The translations under genes were made by a program, and so were the position numbers. Source: an uncultured Oscillospiraceae bacterium (GTDB lineage: Bacteria > Bacillota > Clostridia > Oscillospirales > Oscillospiraceae). From it: a stretch of DNA of 64,000 bases. Position 1 is the stretch's first letter. Each line of letters begins with the position of its first letter. The notes under the pieces were generated by a model. The model searched no databases and was not told where the DNA came from. It worked only from the letters and a program-made list of their open reading frames with translations. Shown here one piece after another: positions 1 through 8,571 of this stretch. The DNA lies in assembly GCA_934591815.1 (NCBI GenBank), contig CAKTPV010000001.1, positions 124,001 to 188,000 on the forward strand, in the 5' to 3' direction.

Positions 1-274
1 AGAAGCAGCTCACCACCGCACTTTCGGAGGCGAACACCTCGGAGGACTCCACCACCTTGGCGATAAGCCGGCGGCATACAGTGCGGGCTGTCTCAATGCA
101 GCGGATACGGATGATGTCCGCCTCCACGGTTCCGGCGTGGATCACGCCATCGCCGTCGATCTGCTTTGCGACTACGCCATAGGTCACTTCCAACGTACCC
201 TCTACGATGAGATGATCCGTGGACAGGCTTTCATAGTGGACAGTTTCACCCTTGGGGATATAAATGGTTTTCAT
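1..274 (-). CDS. partial ICE core protein, beta-rich, function unknown
   Basis: Reading frame on the minus strand starting at an ATG (272-274) preceded by AAAGGA, and running off the left edge with no stop, so the C-terminus is missing. The visible 91 residues begin MKTIYIPKGE and alternate short hydrophobic strands with Gly and Asp turns (VEGTLEV, GVIHAGTVEADIIR), a pattern like beta-helix or bactofilin-type proteins, but I do not recognise the family. It lies 27 bp downstream of sliding clamp A on the same strand, so it is probably the next gene of operon A. The call as a gene rests on the start site, codon pattern and operon position. Confidence 0.6.
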   Translation of the reverse strand, partial: MKTIYIPKGETVHYESLSTDHLIVEGTLEVTYGVVAKQIDGDGVIHAGTVEADIIRIRCIETARTVCRRLIAKVVESSEVFASESAVVSCF

Positions 275-300
275 GTTCGTCGATTCCTTTCATTATTTGT

Positions 301-1383
301 TCATGCGGCGGCACGGTATCTGACGGGCAGTACCAGTGCCACATCATCTGTGCCCTCTGCTGTGATGGTGACAGGCGAAACAGGACTGAGCACATGAAGG
401 CGTACCTTCTCATGACCAGAAAACTGCTGTAAGGCGTCCCACATATAGGAGAGGTTAAAGGCAAACGCGACCTCGCTGCGGACGGGCAGCTCGATTGCCG
501 CCCGATACCGCGCGGATGGTGTTTGCAGCGACAGACACCCGTTTTCAAAATAGACCACAGGTGTGGTTTTCGCAGGGGAAACACATTCCTTCAGATAGGT
601 CAGCCTTTGCAGAAATTCCTTGCGGTCAACCACATAACTCTCCCGTTCGCTACGGGGGATGGCAACCTCCGGCGTCAGTGTGTCGCAGGTTTCCAAACGG
701 CGGACATAGGCGCAAAACCCATCTGCCGCGAAACGGACATACCGGACGCCCACCTGAACGGACACGTTTTGATCGCCAAAGGCTTTCAAGATCCACATGG
801 CGTCCGCGGGAACAACGAAGGTCTTATCCACGGTCATGGCGTCGTTTGCGCAGACGGCCAGACGCTGGCCATCCACACAGTAGAGCTGCTGCCGGTAGAA
901 GCGTACACCGCTCATCACGGGACGGCTGTCACTCCGCCGCTGGGCTGCATACTTGATGCGGCCAATACAGGTGAGTAGCTGTGCCGCGTTGGCGGTATAC
1001 GCCTGCTCACAGGTAAACCGCGGCAGCTCCGGATAATCCTTCAGCGGGTATCCGGTAAACTCCGCACTTTTGTCGGCACAGGCCATGGTAATCTGCGGGG
1101 ATGAAACTGCTGCGTCCGCGCAGGAAAATGTCAGCGAGCCACGGAAGAACTTCCCTGCCTTCACGATGGACTTTGTGCCGGAGAGAACAACGCCAAAGTC
1201 GTCCCCCTCTGCCGGAATCTCCGTCTGTATCCATAGCTCCAGATCTGTGGCGGTGATGGTACATACACCGTCACGAAATTGAATACTCGCTTCGCTCAGT
1301 GCGGGGATCGCACTGACCTTCAAGAGTGGAATTATGCGGTTCAGCGCCTTGAAAAATGCGCCGGAATCTACAGTAGCTTTCAT
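301..1383 (-). CDS. DNA polymerase III beta sliding clamp-like protein (clamp A)
   Basis: 360 aa, close to the usual ~366 aa of bacterial DnaN. The N-terminus (MKATVDSGAFFKALNRIIPLL) resembles the first helix of clamp domain 1. Further along are the clamp-like strand pattern ITATDLELWIQTEIP, the FTGYPLKDYPELPRF segment typical of the end of domain 1, and a C-terminal VLPVR resembling the conserved DnaN ending. A ring clamp would tether a polymerase to DNA, presumably during replication of the element. Its start overlaps the stop of the ThiF gene by 4 bp, so it is in operon A. The window has a second, quite different clamp at 10944-12077. Whether this one keeps a functional polymerase-binding pocket cannot be judged by eye. 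The fold assignment is fairly secure; the role in ICE replication is inference. Confidence 0.8.
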   Translation of the reverse strand: MKATVDSGAFFKALNRIIPLLKVSAIPALSEASIQFRDGVCTITATDLELWIQTEIPAEGDDFGVVLSGTKSIVKAGKFFRGSLTFSCADAAVSSPQITMACADKSAEFTGYPLKDYPELPRFTCEQAYTANAAQLLTCIGRIKYAAQRRSDSRPVMSGVRFYRQQLYCVDGQRLAVCANDAMTVDKTFVVPADAMWILKAFGDQNVSVQVGVRYVRFAADGFCAYVRRLETCDTLTPEVAIPRSERESYVVDRKEFLQRLTYLKECVSPAKTTPVVYFENGCLSLQTPSARYRAAIELPVRSEVAFAFNLSYMWDALQQFSGHEKVRLHVLSPVSPVTITAEGTDDVALVLPVRYRAAA

Positions 1384-2141
1384 GCTGCACTCCTATTCTT
1401 TTCTAATTTTGTTTTCATGCGTACAGTCTTCGCAGAAAAATCTGCTTGCCGCACGTTACATTCTCCGCGGACGAGGATGTTGTAGACCATATCCACCACG
1501 ATCGTAGCGGCGGTGATATTGGCGGCTATGCTCTGCGGATCTGCCAGAGATGCTTCCGCACAGGAAATCTCCGAAGGGAACCGATCCTGTGCCTTCAACA
1601 ACTCAGGAAATATGTTCGCCACTGGTTTTCGGACGGTATGCCTGTCTATGCGGACACCACATACCACTTGACCGGAAAACTCACCGTTGCCGCTGTCGAT
1701 ATAGATAAGGTTTTCCGCTTTCAGGAACGCCTTGTGGCAAAGCTGGCGGGACTTATCGTTATCTACGGCGCCGATGAGAATGACCTGTTCTCGCACATCG
1801 GGACGGTGGCTGTATTCTTCGGTTGCCCAGCCATCTGCGTGAATGAGTGCGGTGAGCGTGTCCAGATCCTCTACGAAGGCGGGCAGGTATTCCGCTTCCA
1901 TACCGAACACGGAGGCGTATCGCTCTGCCAGGATCTTTGCCTTGTTTTCACCCAGATCGGCGGGAGAAAAGTTCTGACGCACGAGGTTCTTGAACTCCAC
2001 CTTATCGCCGTCACAGATGATAAAGCGGCTGGGCCGATCCAGAGCGTACAGGAGCCGATAGATGTGCGGCGCGATATGTCCGCCTGTTCCGCCTGCTCCC
2101 AGCATGACGATTTTCACCGGTGTATCTGTAGGCAGCTTCAT
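1380..2141 (-). CDS. ThiF/E1-like adenylyltransferase family protein
   Basis: 253 aa. Residues ~10-21 carry the Rossmann nucleotide-binding glycine motif (LGAGGTGG). Next comes the E1 signature ICDGDKVEFKNLVRQNF, matching the DxD...NLxRQ pattern of ThiF, MoeB and ubiquitin E1 enzymes that bind ATP-Mg and adenylate a C-terminal Gly of a ubiquitin-like partner. A Cys in EISCAEAS (about residue 198) could be the thioester cysteine, but this is a guess. It is translationally coupled (4-bp overlaps) to the JAMM-domain gene upstream and the clamp gene downstream. A ThiF plus JAMM pair recalls the PRTRC plasmid cassette. The ubiquitin-like partner, if any, is not visible and may lie left of the window. 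Confidence 0.85.
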   Translation of the reverse strand: MKLPTDTPVKIVMLGAGGTGGHIAPHIYRLLYALDRPSRFIICDGDKVEFKNLVRQNFSPADLGENKAKILAERYASVFGMEAEYLPAFVEDLDTLTALIHADGWATEEYSHRPDVREQVILIGAVDNDKSRQLCHKAFLKAENLIYIDSGNGEFSGQVVCGVRIDRHTVRKPVANIFPELLKAQDRFPSEISCAEASLADPQSIAANITAATIVVDMVYNILVRGECNVRQADFSAKTVRMKTKLEKNRSAA

Positions 2142-3529
2142 TTCAGATCCCCCAGCAGAAGATCCAGTGCCTTCCAGCCCCAGATACCTGTTTTCTCCGC
2201 TTTACGAGGCGAGACCCTTGAGACCGGCACCTTTCCGTGGCTTACTTCAGTGCGCCATTCGGGCGGAAAGGGTTCTTCCAGCCCCTCTACCACCGTACCG
2301 GGGTCGATGTCCACGAAAGAGCCGCCGCAGCAGATGCGCGCCGCGATCTCCGGATAGAAATGATCCAGATGGCCCAGCACCATGTAGATGCCGGTTCCGC
2401 GTTCATCCGCGTCATCAATAGAGGAGAAAAACGCCTCCATGCTATTGTGGGAATGAATGTCGGCATAGTGGATATAGCGGCTTTCATCATCGTAAGGATT
2501 TTCCTGCAAACTGGCGTGGATGCCCGCTTTGCTGACGTTCTGCTTGGGGACGTAGGCGAGGTATTCCTCCTTCCACTTGTCCCAATAGATCAGCACCAGC
2601 GCCTCATACTCCTGCCCATGCTCTGCCATAAAAGAACGGAAGAACGCAATGATCTGACGCATCAGCGGCAGCGGGATCAGGGGCAGGGCCGGGGCAAACC
2701 CGGCCGCAACCGCCTGAAAATCCATGATCTTGTGTTTTGGGGCGATAAATTCACCCTGCTCGGTCTTGTGCATCTCATAGATGTGACCGTCATTGCTGGG
2801 GATCAGGCAGATGACCTTGTCCGAATTGCGGGCGGCCTCTACGGTAGGAAATGTTCCCTTGTAGGCGGCAGTGCCTTTATTCTTCATGGTCACCTTGGGA
2901 CGCACGATACAGTCCGGATTCTTGTCCTTGGCTTTTTTGAGCGCGTCCAGGAACTCACGGGAACGCTCGATGGACTCCTTCATGGAGATGATCGTTGTTC
3001 CCTTGGGGTCTTTGACATCCTTGCGGATAGTGCCATACTCCACCGACCATGACACATTTTTACCTTCCTCCAAGTCAAGAAAATCCTCTGACTTACGGAT
3101 GCGAAGCTCCTCGAACGTCATGGTAGGATCTTCAATGACCTCCTTTGCGCTTTTGTGGCAAAAGACAGGCTTCTTTTCAAAAAGGCTGGCTTTTGCGTTC
3201 TCCACGGTCTTTGCCTCGAAGGCTGCTTCCAGCGGATTGCTGGGTACATTTTCTGTGGCTGGGATCGTCGCGGGAGGAATGGTCACTGCTGTGGGCTGCG
3301 GCGCCGCAGGGGTCTGCTCCGCTTGGGGTGCTGCGGGGGACGTAGGCGGCTGTTCCACGTGGGGCGTTGCTGCCTCTGGTGCGGGAACGGCCTGCTGGGG
3401 TACTTGGAATGGGTTGGCTTCGGGTGCTGCTGCGCCGTTGGGTGTGCCGGTGCCAAAGATCTCGTTGATGTCAAGACCTTCCTCCGCGCTGATCTCCTGA
3501 AACGGCCACATGCTGTTGCTGTCACTCAT
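2138..3529 (-). CDS. JAMM/MPN-domain putative isopeptidase with long N-terminal region
   Basis: 463 aa from the ATG at 3529, chosen because AGGAG lies upstream; an in-frame start 15 codons earlier has no such site. Residues ~20-110 are Pro/Ala/Glu-rich and probably disordered. The C-terminal ~150 residues hold the exact JAMM zinc motif H-x-H-x7-S-xx-D (HSHNSMEAFFSSID), as in Mov34/JAB1 peptidases that cleave ubiquitin-like conjugates. The following GTGIYMVLGHL and ARICCGGSFVDID fit the MPN fold. It is first in operon A, followed by the E1-like gene with a 4-bp overlap, so conjugating and deconjugating activities would be made together. It resembles PRTRC protein A. Metal-dependent protease activity is inferred from the intact motif. 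Confidence 0.8.
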   Translation of the reverse strand: MSDSNSMWPFQEISAEEGLDINEIFGTGTPNGAAAPEANPFQVPQQAVPAPEAATPHVEQPPTSPAAPQAEQTPAAPQPTAVTIPPATIPATENVPSNPLEAAFEAKTVENAKASLFEKKPVFCHKSAKEVIEDPTMTFEELRIRKSEDFLDLEEGKNVSWSVEYGTIRKDVKDPKGTTIISMKESIERSREFLDALKKAKDKNPDCIVRPKVTMKNKGTAAYKGTFPTVEAARNSDKVICLIPSNDGHIYEMHKTEQGEFIAPKHKIMDFQAVAAGFAPALPLIPLPLMRQIIAFFRSFMAEHGQEYEALVLIYWDKWKEEYLAYVPKQNVSKAGIHASLQENPYDDESRYIHYADIHSHNSMEAFFSSIDDADERGTGIYMVLGHLDHFYPEIAARICCGGSFVDIDPGTVVEGLEEPFPPEWRTEVSHGKVPVSRVSPRKAEKTGIWGWKALDLLLGDLK

Positions 3530-3560
3530 GGTAACGGCTCCTTTCGTGTTTTGGGACAAC

Positions 3561-3598
3561 AAAAAAGAACGCAACCGCCCCGAAAGGCAATTACGTTC
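3561..3598 (-). terminator. intrinsic terminator/attenuator in the operon A leader
   Basis: On the minus strand, 13-bp stem GAACGTAATTGCC paired to GGCGGTTGCGTTC (with G-T wobbles) around a TTTCGG-type loop, followed by six T. It lies 32 bp before the start codon of the first gene, so it would stop transcription unless relieved. The partner hairpin at 15156-15193 has compensating changes in the stem. Confidence 0.75.
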
Positions 3599-3760
3599 TT
3601 CTTGATGTCCAGTTTTTTACATACTTCAAGTCTTAGTCAGAACGAAGAAGGGGTCTGACCTCCTTTCTCGCCCGTGCCTGCTCTGCTCCGTCCTCAATGC
3701 CTAATGACCTTAAGTACAAGGCTATTGTAACGGAAAGCTGCCGGGGCTTACAGGTGGAAA
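3561..3760 (-). promoter_or_regulatory. operon A leader with conserved promoter box and attenuator (copy 1 of a repeat)
   Basis: About 200 bp matching 15156-15354 upstream of operon B. Conserved in both, read on the minus strand: CCACCTGTA, a -10-like TACAATA (here 3724-3729), GGACGGAGCAGAGCAGG, AGAAAGGAGG, a CTTCTTCGTTCTGAC to TTGAAGTATG block, and the terminator hairpin at 3561-3598. The CTTCTTC segment can pair with AAGAAG at the base of the terminator, giving a possible antiterminator. A short frame from TTG near 3624 would run through the hairpin base in this copy but stops earlier in the other, so peptide control is unproven. Transcription start and regulator are unknown. Confidence 0.65.
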
Positions 3761-3822
3761 GTGGCGCACCCAATAATAAAGTACTTTTGCTAGTTTGTGT
3801 AATGAAGTTTATTTCGGCCAAA

Positions 3823-3836
3823 CATGTCATGACATG
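3823..3836. promoter_or_regulatory. perfect 14-bp palindrome, candidate operator
   Basis: CATGTCATGACATG is its own reverse complement. It ends 7 bp before the -35 box of the plus-strand promoter of the SIR2 module. A dimeric repressor or activator site is a reasonable inference; no regulator gene is adjacent. Confidence 0.45.
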
Positions 3837-3843
3837 CCACATT

Positions 3844-3872
3844 TTGACACATTACTATAAGAAGCTTATTAT
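3844..3872 (+). promoter_or_regulatory. sigma-A-type promoter of the SIR2 module
   Basis: TTGACA (3844-3849), a 17-bp spacer and TATTAT (3867-3872), 45 bp before the first start codon of the module. The -35 box is perfect and the -10 box matches five of six positions. It is divergent from the operon A leader. The rest of 3761-3917 shows no gene. Confidence 0.7.
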
Positions 3873-3917
3873 TTCGAGTTATTTTTTGCATTAAAAATTT
3901 GCTGCAGGGAGGACTTT

Positions 3918-4373
3918 ATGCGTAGAATAATATTTCACAATAGTGTTTCTGAACAACCAGTATACAAGTTTGTACTTCAGCAAAAGATAGCCGAAGTGTG
4001 CAAAGCAATTGGGTTTGATGACTCTGATATTACTTGGATAATTTTCGATAATAGAAACTTCAATTTAATCAAGCATACTGCAAATTATGGTTGGAATTTA
4101 GGAGAGCTGTTCACTGTAAATCATGGTGAAGATTATGGATACTGTTACCCCGCAAGAAATGAAATCTGGATTTCTACATTTACCTTACAACAGGCTGCTC
4201 CTGCGGCGAGGAAAGTCTATATCAGCTCAACTCCGTCCATATGCAAAAGGGACATATTAGCTGATGTTCTTATAGACGAGATTACCCATATTCAAACGCA
4301 GTGTGATCACAATAGTATAAACTATAAAGCCAAGCTTGGCGAAAACAAACGCAAATATTATCAGAGAATATAA
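3918..4373 (+). CDS. small zincin-like protein paired with a SIR2 gene
   Basis: 151 aa, preceded by AGGGAGGA. No signal peptide or membrane segment. Residues 117-131 read VLIDEITHIQTQCDH. E121, H124 and H131 resemble an HExxH...H metalloprotease site whose first His is replaced by Asp120, so it is either a variant zinc site or a degenerate one. The N-terminal half contains IIFDNRNFNLIKHTANYGWNL with no assignment. It is AT-rich compared with the flanking core genes, which suggests separate acquisition. It lies 97 bp before the SIR2-like gene on the same strand behind one promoter, so they probably act together. I do not recognise a named family. Confidence 0.75.
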   Translation: MRRIIFHNSVSEQPVYKFVLQQKIAEVCKAIGFDDSDITWIIFDNRNFNLIKHTANYGWNLGELFTVNHGEDYGYCYPARNEIWISTFTLQQAAPAARKVYISSTPSICKRDILADVLIDEITHIQTQCDHNSINYKAKLGENKRKYYQRI

Positions 4374-4470
4374 TACTATCCGAAGTGCATTAAAATCGTA
4401 TGTCTCCCCCAGCGGTATCTCACATTGAGTTGATTAACAAATCCTCTATATCTTTTTTGAGGTTACTACA

Positions 4471-6324
4471 ATGATGGAGAAATTTACTTTTATAGATTAC
4501 AATCAGTTTTCCTCTTTTATGCAGAATAAAGATTTTCAAGCAAATAATATCGTCTTTTGGACAGGTGCCGGTATAGATTGCGATACTCCAACATGTCTTC
4601 CGCTAGGGGCTGCTCTTACAGAGAAAATTCTATCTTGGACGTGCGGTGATATGGGAGCAGAATTGTTCAAAAAATGGGGTGAAATTTGTAAAGCAGTAAA
4701 TTCTCTATGCTGGCCAAAGGAAAAATTACATCTTTCGTCAATACCACGGTTAGAATCCATTCTGGAGAGAGTTCGACTGTGCGAAAAGCAATCATCAATA
4801 GATGGCTCCAATAACTCTGTTATGACTATGATTAGTGGATTTAGTGATGCACCGCCAAATCCAAGTCATTATGCTTTAGCGAAAGCAGTATCTGAGGGGG
4901 CTAGTGTTGTCACAACTAATTATAGCCTATGTGTTGAAACAGCTTTTGAAAGATTGACGGGGAAAAAGCTTTCCCCTGAAAAGGTTGATAACACATCTGT
5001 ATATATTTATAGCATCCCAAACGAGGCCGTTGGACGCATTATTCATATCCACGGAGTAGCTTTTGATAAAGAGAGCATAGGTATATCCTTATCATCTGTA
5101 AAGAACGAATTACCCTCTCAGGTTGTTGAAATTATTAAAGGCTGGCTGCATGAAAGCAAAACTTTTATTTTTGCTGGGTATAGCGCAAGCGATGTGTTTG
5201 ACGTTAATCTTTTATTTAGACATATGTATGACGAGAGAATCCACGGGAGCGATAGTTTTTTTATTCAACATTCAAAGAATAACACCCCCCGTTTTCACAC
5301 CACAGAAGAATTAGAAAAAGTAAAAGCGGTTCTACTTCCATTCTCTTATCAGTATGTGCTTGATGCAAATACAGCAAAAGTACTTGAGTTGCTATTTCCT
5401 GTTAATCTAACAGAGATTCACAAATTAAAAGATTTTGATTGGGTACGCCTTGGCGAAATGGTTAATTATTCTCAGGGACGTAAGCTAGATCTATTCGTGG
5501 ATTTGTGCCAGTTTTTTGGAATTGATACCTCAAAGGTTTTGGAGCAGCCCTTGTTATATTCATCTAAGGAACATCAAACTAAAGGTTGGTACTCAACCTA
5601 TCCCAAGCTTGCAATGGCGATACTACAAGGGAGAATATTAGAAGCTATCCAATTTGCTGTTTTGTTGATGCGTAAGGAAAGCAGTTTTTCTGGTATCTAT
5701 CACTTGCTCCGCCATTTGTTAGCTGGGGCCGGAATTTTCTTGCCCTTTTCTCAAAAAAGACTATATAAGCGGGTTCAACAGGTATACTCTGCTTATGGCT
5801 CTGGAAATGCGATTGGATGGGATGTATCTGCAGATATAAACCAGTATACCGATTGGGTAATGCAGACGATTTATCTTCGCAGGACAGAATCAAATATCAA
5901 ATCTTTTATGGAAGACACGCGAAGACTCGGCATGTGTATGCAACGAGTCTGTAAAAAAATAATTGAACAAGGATATGCGGGTGTTATCGAAGTCAACCAA
6001 CTACATTTGGCTTATAGAAATGCTGCCGTATTACTCGCAATCTATGGAGATTTGTCAGAGTTTGAAAAGAGCTACGAGCTTCTCGATCGCTCAACATATT
6101 ATTACCTTGAAGCAAGTTCAATTGCCGGGCTTATTGGCAATCTAAATGCGGGCTTATTCATGGCTATTATAGAAAAAATGCGAAACGCTGGTACCACAGA
6201 TGAATTGATACTCTTTTACTACGATGCCGCCTCGAGGCTTTGTGACATAGCTGGAACAAAGCGCTATGCTCGCTTTAAGGATAAATTATGGACTTTTTAT
6301 AAGCGCGTAAGTTGTGAGTGGTAA
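4471..6324 (+). CDS. SIR2-like NAD-hydrolysing effector, probable anti-phage protein
   Basis: 617 aa. The N-terminal ~300 residues form a SIR2-type Rossmann domain: TGAG at 31-34, VVTTN with N150, IHIHG with H194, and FAGYSASD at ~234-241. These correspond to the NAD-binding Gly motif and the Asn and His needed for NADase activity in defence SIR2 proteins such as ThsA and DSR. Residues ~300-617 are mostly helical with no recognised motif and could be the sensor. There is no Zn-binding Cys pair, so it is not a classical deacetylase. A GAGG ribosome site precedes ATG 4471. Downstream there is only a terminator. The likely role, by analogy, is NAD depletion and abortive infection. Confidence 0.85.
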   Translation: MMEKFTFIDYNQFSSFMQNKDFQANNIVFWTGAGIDCDTPTCLPLGAALTEKILSWTCGDMGAELFKKWGEICKAVNSLCWPKEKLHLSSIPRLESILERVRLCEKQSSIDGSNNSVMTMISGFSDAPPNPSHYALAKAVSEGASVVTTNYSLCVETAFERLTGKKLSPEKVDNTSVYIYSIPNEAVGRIIHIHGVAFDKESIGISLSSVKNELPSQVVEIIKGWLHESKTFIFAGYSASDVFDVNLLFRHMYDERIHGSDSFFIQHSKNNTPRFHTTEELEKVKAVLLPFSYQYVLDANTAKVLELLFPVNLTEIHKLKDFDWVRLGEMVNYSQGRKLDLFVDLCQFFGIDTSKVLEQPLLYSSKEHQTKGWYSTYPKLAMAILQGRILEAIQFAVLLMRKESSFSGIYHLLRHLLAGAGIFLPFSQKRLYKRVQQVYSAYGSGNAIGWDVSADINQYTDWVMQTIYLRRTESNIKSFMEDTRRLGMCMQRVCKKIIEQGYAGVIEVNQLHLAYRNAAVLLAIYGDLSEFEKSYELLDRSTYYYLEASSIAGLIGNLNAGLFMAIIEKMRNAGTTDELILFYYDAASRLCDIAGTKRYARFKDKLWTFYKRVSCEW

Positions 6325-6402
6325 ACAGAAACATGCCGACACCGGCGCTGGGGTAACGATTTTAATAGAGGAGTTCTTCTATTATGGAACCTGTTTGACC
6401 AT

Positions 6403-6446
6403 AAAAGGAAAAACAAGTAGCGAATGAGCTACTTGTTTTTCCTTTT
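6403..6446. terminator. bidirectional terminator between the SIR2 module and operon B
   Basis: Perfect 19-bp inverted repeat (AAAAGGAAAAACAAGTAGC and its complement) with a 6-nt loop. The A/T-rich ends give T tracts on both strands, so it can end the plus-strand SIR2 transcript and the minus-strand operon B transcript, whose last stop is at 6452. Confidence 0.85.
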
Positions 6447-6451
6447 ACCCT

Positions 6452-8047
6452 CTATCGAGGAATTATTAATGCGCTTACAATCTCGCCTTTCGTCAATTCA
6501 CTGGTTCGGTAAATCTTCTGACAAAAGGGTTTCAGGCTGAAATCCATGTCCGCCTGCCCTTCGTCTAGCAAAATACCTGTTACCGTGAAATGATATGCGG
6601 CCTGTACCGCCTGCAATTCCTGCTGGCAGGCATCGGGCAACTCACATTCACCATCCGTGATGAAAACCACATCGGCCTTTTCAAAGCCCTCGGTGTCCAT
6701 CAATCGGATTGCTTCACGGATGGGGCGTTCAAAGTTGGTGCCACCACCGAGAAATATCTCCGCAGCGGTCAGTTTATCCTCCAGCGTATATTCACCCGGG
6801 CGGAATATGTCCACCTGGCAACTGCTGCTTCCGGCAAAATGGATCAGCGCAAAGCTTCTTCGGCTCTCGGCTGCAATCTCCAGCAGGGTCATGGCTACCG
6901 CCTTCCCCCATGCCGTAGCTTCGCCTTCAGTGGAACCGGACTCATCCAGACAGCAGATAATGTCGCCCATACCCTTATAAATAGGTTCGCGCCGACGATA
7001 CTGTTTGATCTGCTTTTGCTGATACTTCCGCAGGAATAGCGGGATAGTCTCCGGCGTGGCCAGCATGGCAAGCTCCGAAGTCAGCGCACGGGACAGGTTA
7101 TTACCTAACTCCAGAGAGTAGGTTTCGCCCCGTCCATAAGCATAGCTGTTGTTCTTGGCCTGCGCGAAGATCTCGCGGAAGCGTCCCAGATACTTGGAAA
7201 TATCCTTCAGCACCGTGCTTTTGCGTACCTTTTCCAGCAGTGCAAGATTCTCAGGCGTGCGGCGCATATTCGAGGGTTCATCGCTCCATGCACCGATGAT
7301 GCTCTGTACCTCCTGTGCCCGCTCTGTGGCAGCCTGCACAGCGGCGGATACCGCCAGATCGACTGCTTCCGTTTGACGCAGCATGGTCGTGTCCAGCATC
7401 TGAGATACAGCCTCCACCTGCCGCTGCTTACTGTCCAGCCGATTGGCAGCATTTATCAGTGCCTGCTTACCCGGCTCGGTCGTTTCTCCTGTAGCTTGGA
7501 CATCAAGCAGCTTAGCGAGCTCCTCTGCCGCGGCATCCCGTGCCGTTTCCAGCTTTTCGAGGGTGTTCAGCGTACCTTTATCACCGCCCAACTCGGATAA
7601 CAGGCCGTCCAGTTCTTCAGCGGCGCGGCCGGTGAACTCTGCTGCCGCTTCATAGGCGGGTAGGCTGCGACCCTCGCAGATATTCTTCAGCGTGGGATAG
7701 TCGTCCTGCTGGACAACATGATTAAGGATGGGCGCGTTGAATTTCTGCGCCACAGCGGTGAGCATATCCATGTCGTTTCTGCGCGGAGCCAGCGAATACA
7801 GGGATTGAAACACATCGCGGGAGAGGGCGGGAAAAGACTTGAGCCTCTGCGCCGCGGCGTTCTCCGTCATATCCATTTCTGTATCATCCTCGCGTAGTTC
7901 AGCGTATATGCTGTCTTCCAGTTTGCTGGAGCACATCACCCTGTCAGTCTTCTGTGCCGGTTTTCTCCGAAGTGCCGCAAGCTCCACAATGGGAGAACGC
8001 AGTACATCCGCTATTGTCCGAAAGGCTTTTCGCCTATTGGTATTCAT
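6452..8047 (-). CDS. VWA-domain protein, ViaA/CoxE-like partner of the MoxR ATPase
   Basis: 531 aa. The C-terminal ~200 residues form a von Willebrand A domain with the MIDAS motif CLDESGSTEG (DxSxS-like), a later GGGTNFERP carrying the MIDAS Thr, and VFITDGECELP. The N-terminal two thirds are helical and charged, as in ViaA. It is the last gene of operon B, after SSB and the MoxR-type ATPase. MoxR/VWA pairs act as chaperone-like machines that insert or remodel metal-dependent or multi-protein complexes; the client here is unknown. The start ATG at 8047 has AGGAG upstream. A GC-rich hairpin at about 8068-8090 between SSB and this gene may reduce read-through. Confidence 0.85.
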   Translation of the reverse strand: MNTNRRKAFRTIADVLRSPIVELAALRRKPAQKTDRVMCSSKLEDSIYAELREDDTEMDMTENAAAQRLKSFPALSRDVFQSLYSLAPRRNDMDMLTAVAQKFNAPILNHVVQQDDYPTLKNICEGRSLPAYEAAAEFTGRAAEELDGLLSELGGDKGTLNTLEKLETARDAAAEELAKLLDVQATGETTEPGKQALINAANRLDSKQRQVEAVSQMLDTTMLRQTEAVDLAVSAAVQAATERAQEVQSIIGAWSDEPSNMRRTPENLALLEKVRKSTVLKDISKYLGRFREIFAQAKNNSYAYGRGETYSLELGNNLSRALTSELAMLATPETIPLFLRKYQQKQIKQYRRREPIYKGMGDIICCLDESGSTEGEATAWGKAVAMTLLEIAAESRRSFALIHFAGSSSCQVDIFRPGEYTLEDKLTAAEIFLGGGTNFERPIREAIRLMDTEGFEKADVVFITDGECELPDACQQELQAVQAAYHFTVTGILLDEGQADMDFSLKPFCQKIYRTSELTKGEIVSALIIPR

Positions 8048-8113
8048 AAAGCATCTCCTATCCGCAGAGGGGAGGTGTGAGCCTCCCCCCTGCTAATTCA
8101 TTATCCCATAGGA

Positions 8114-8548
8114 TCAAAACGGCAGCTCTTTGTCAGAACTGCCCGCAGCGGATGGGAAATCATCCAGCGGTGGGAAATCCTTAAAAGCGTCTGCCTCACC
8201 GTGCCCAGACGATCCTTCGGCCTGCGCCGGACGGGAATCGCCGAAGTAGACATTATCAGCGTTGATCTCCGCGCTGCGGCGCTTGTTGCCCTCCTTATCC
8301 TGCCACTCGCGGATCTGGAGCCGCCCCTCTACCACGACCATGCGGCCTTTGGTAAAATACTTGTTGACAAATTCTCCGGTGGCGCGCCATGCCACCACAT
8401 CAAAGAAGTCGGTCTCCTTTTCTCCGGACTGCGATTTGAAATCGCGGTCACAGGCAATAGAGAAGCTGCATACCGGTGTACCGCTGCCGGTGCGGCGCAG
8501 CTCAGGATCATGGGTCAAGCGACCCATCACAATGATTTTGTTCAACAT
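8114..8548 (-). CDS. ssb: single-stranded DNA-binding protein
   Basis: 144 aa from ATG 8548 (GGAGG upstream), which gives the canonical start MLNKIIVMGRLTHDPELR. The OB-fold segments TDFFDVVAWRATGEFVNKYFTKGRMVVVEGRLQ and the acidic tip DKELPF are both present, so it should bind ssDNA and recruit partners through the tip. Many ICEs and plasmids carry their own SSB to protect transferred single strands. It sits between the MoxR ATPase and VWA genes, which is slightly unusual because it interrupts an otherwise functional pair. Confidence 0.95.
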   Translation of the reverse strand: MLNKIIVMGRLTHDPELRRTGSGTPVCSFSIACDRDFKSQSGEKETDFFDVVAWRATGEFVNKYFTKGRMVVVEGRLQIREWQDKEGNKRRSAEINADNVYFGDSRPAQAEGSSGHGEADAFKDFPPLDDFPSAAGSSDKELPF

Positions 8549-8571
8549 AAATCGTTCCTCCAAAAATGTAG

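Noticed and set aside
3697..3894. 65-codon frame on the plus strand across leader copy 1
   Set aside because: No ribosome site and it covers conserved regulatory DNA of the opposite strand.
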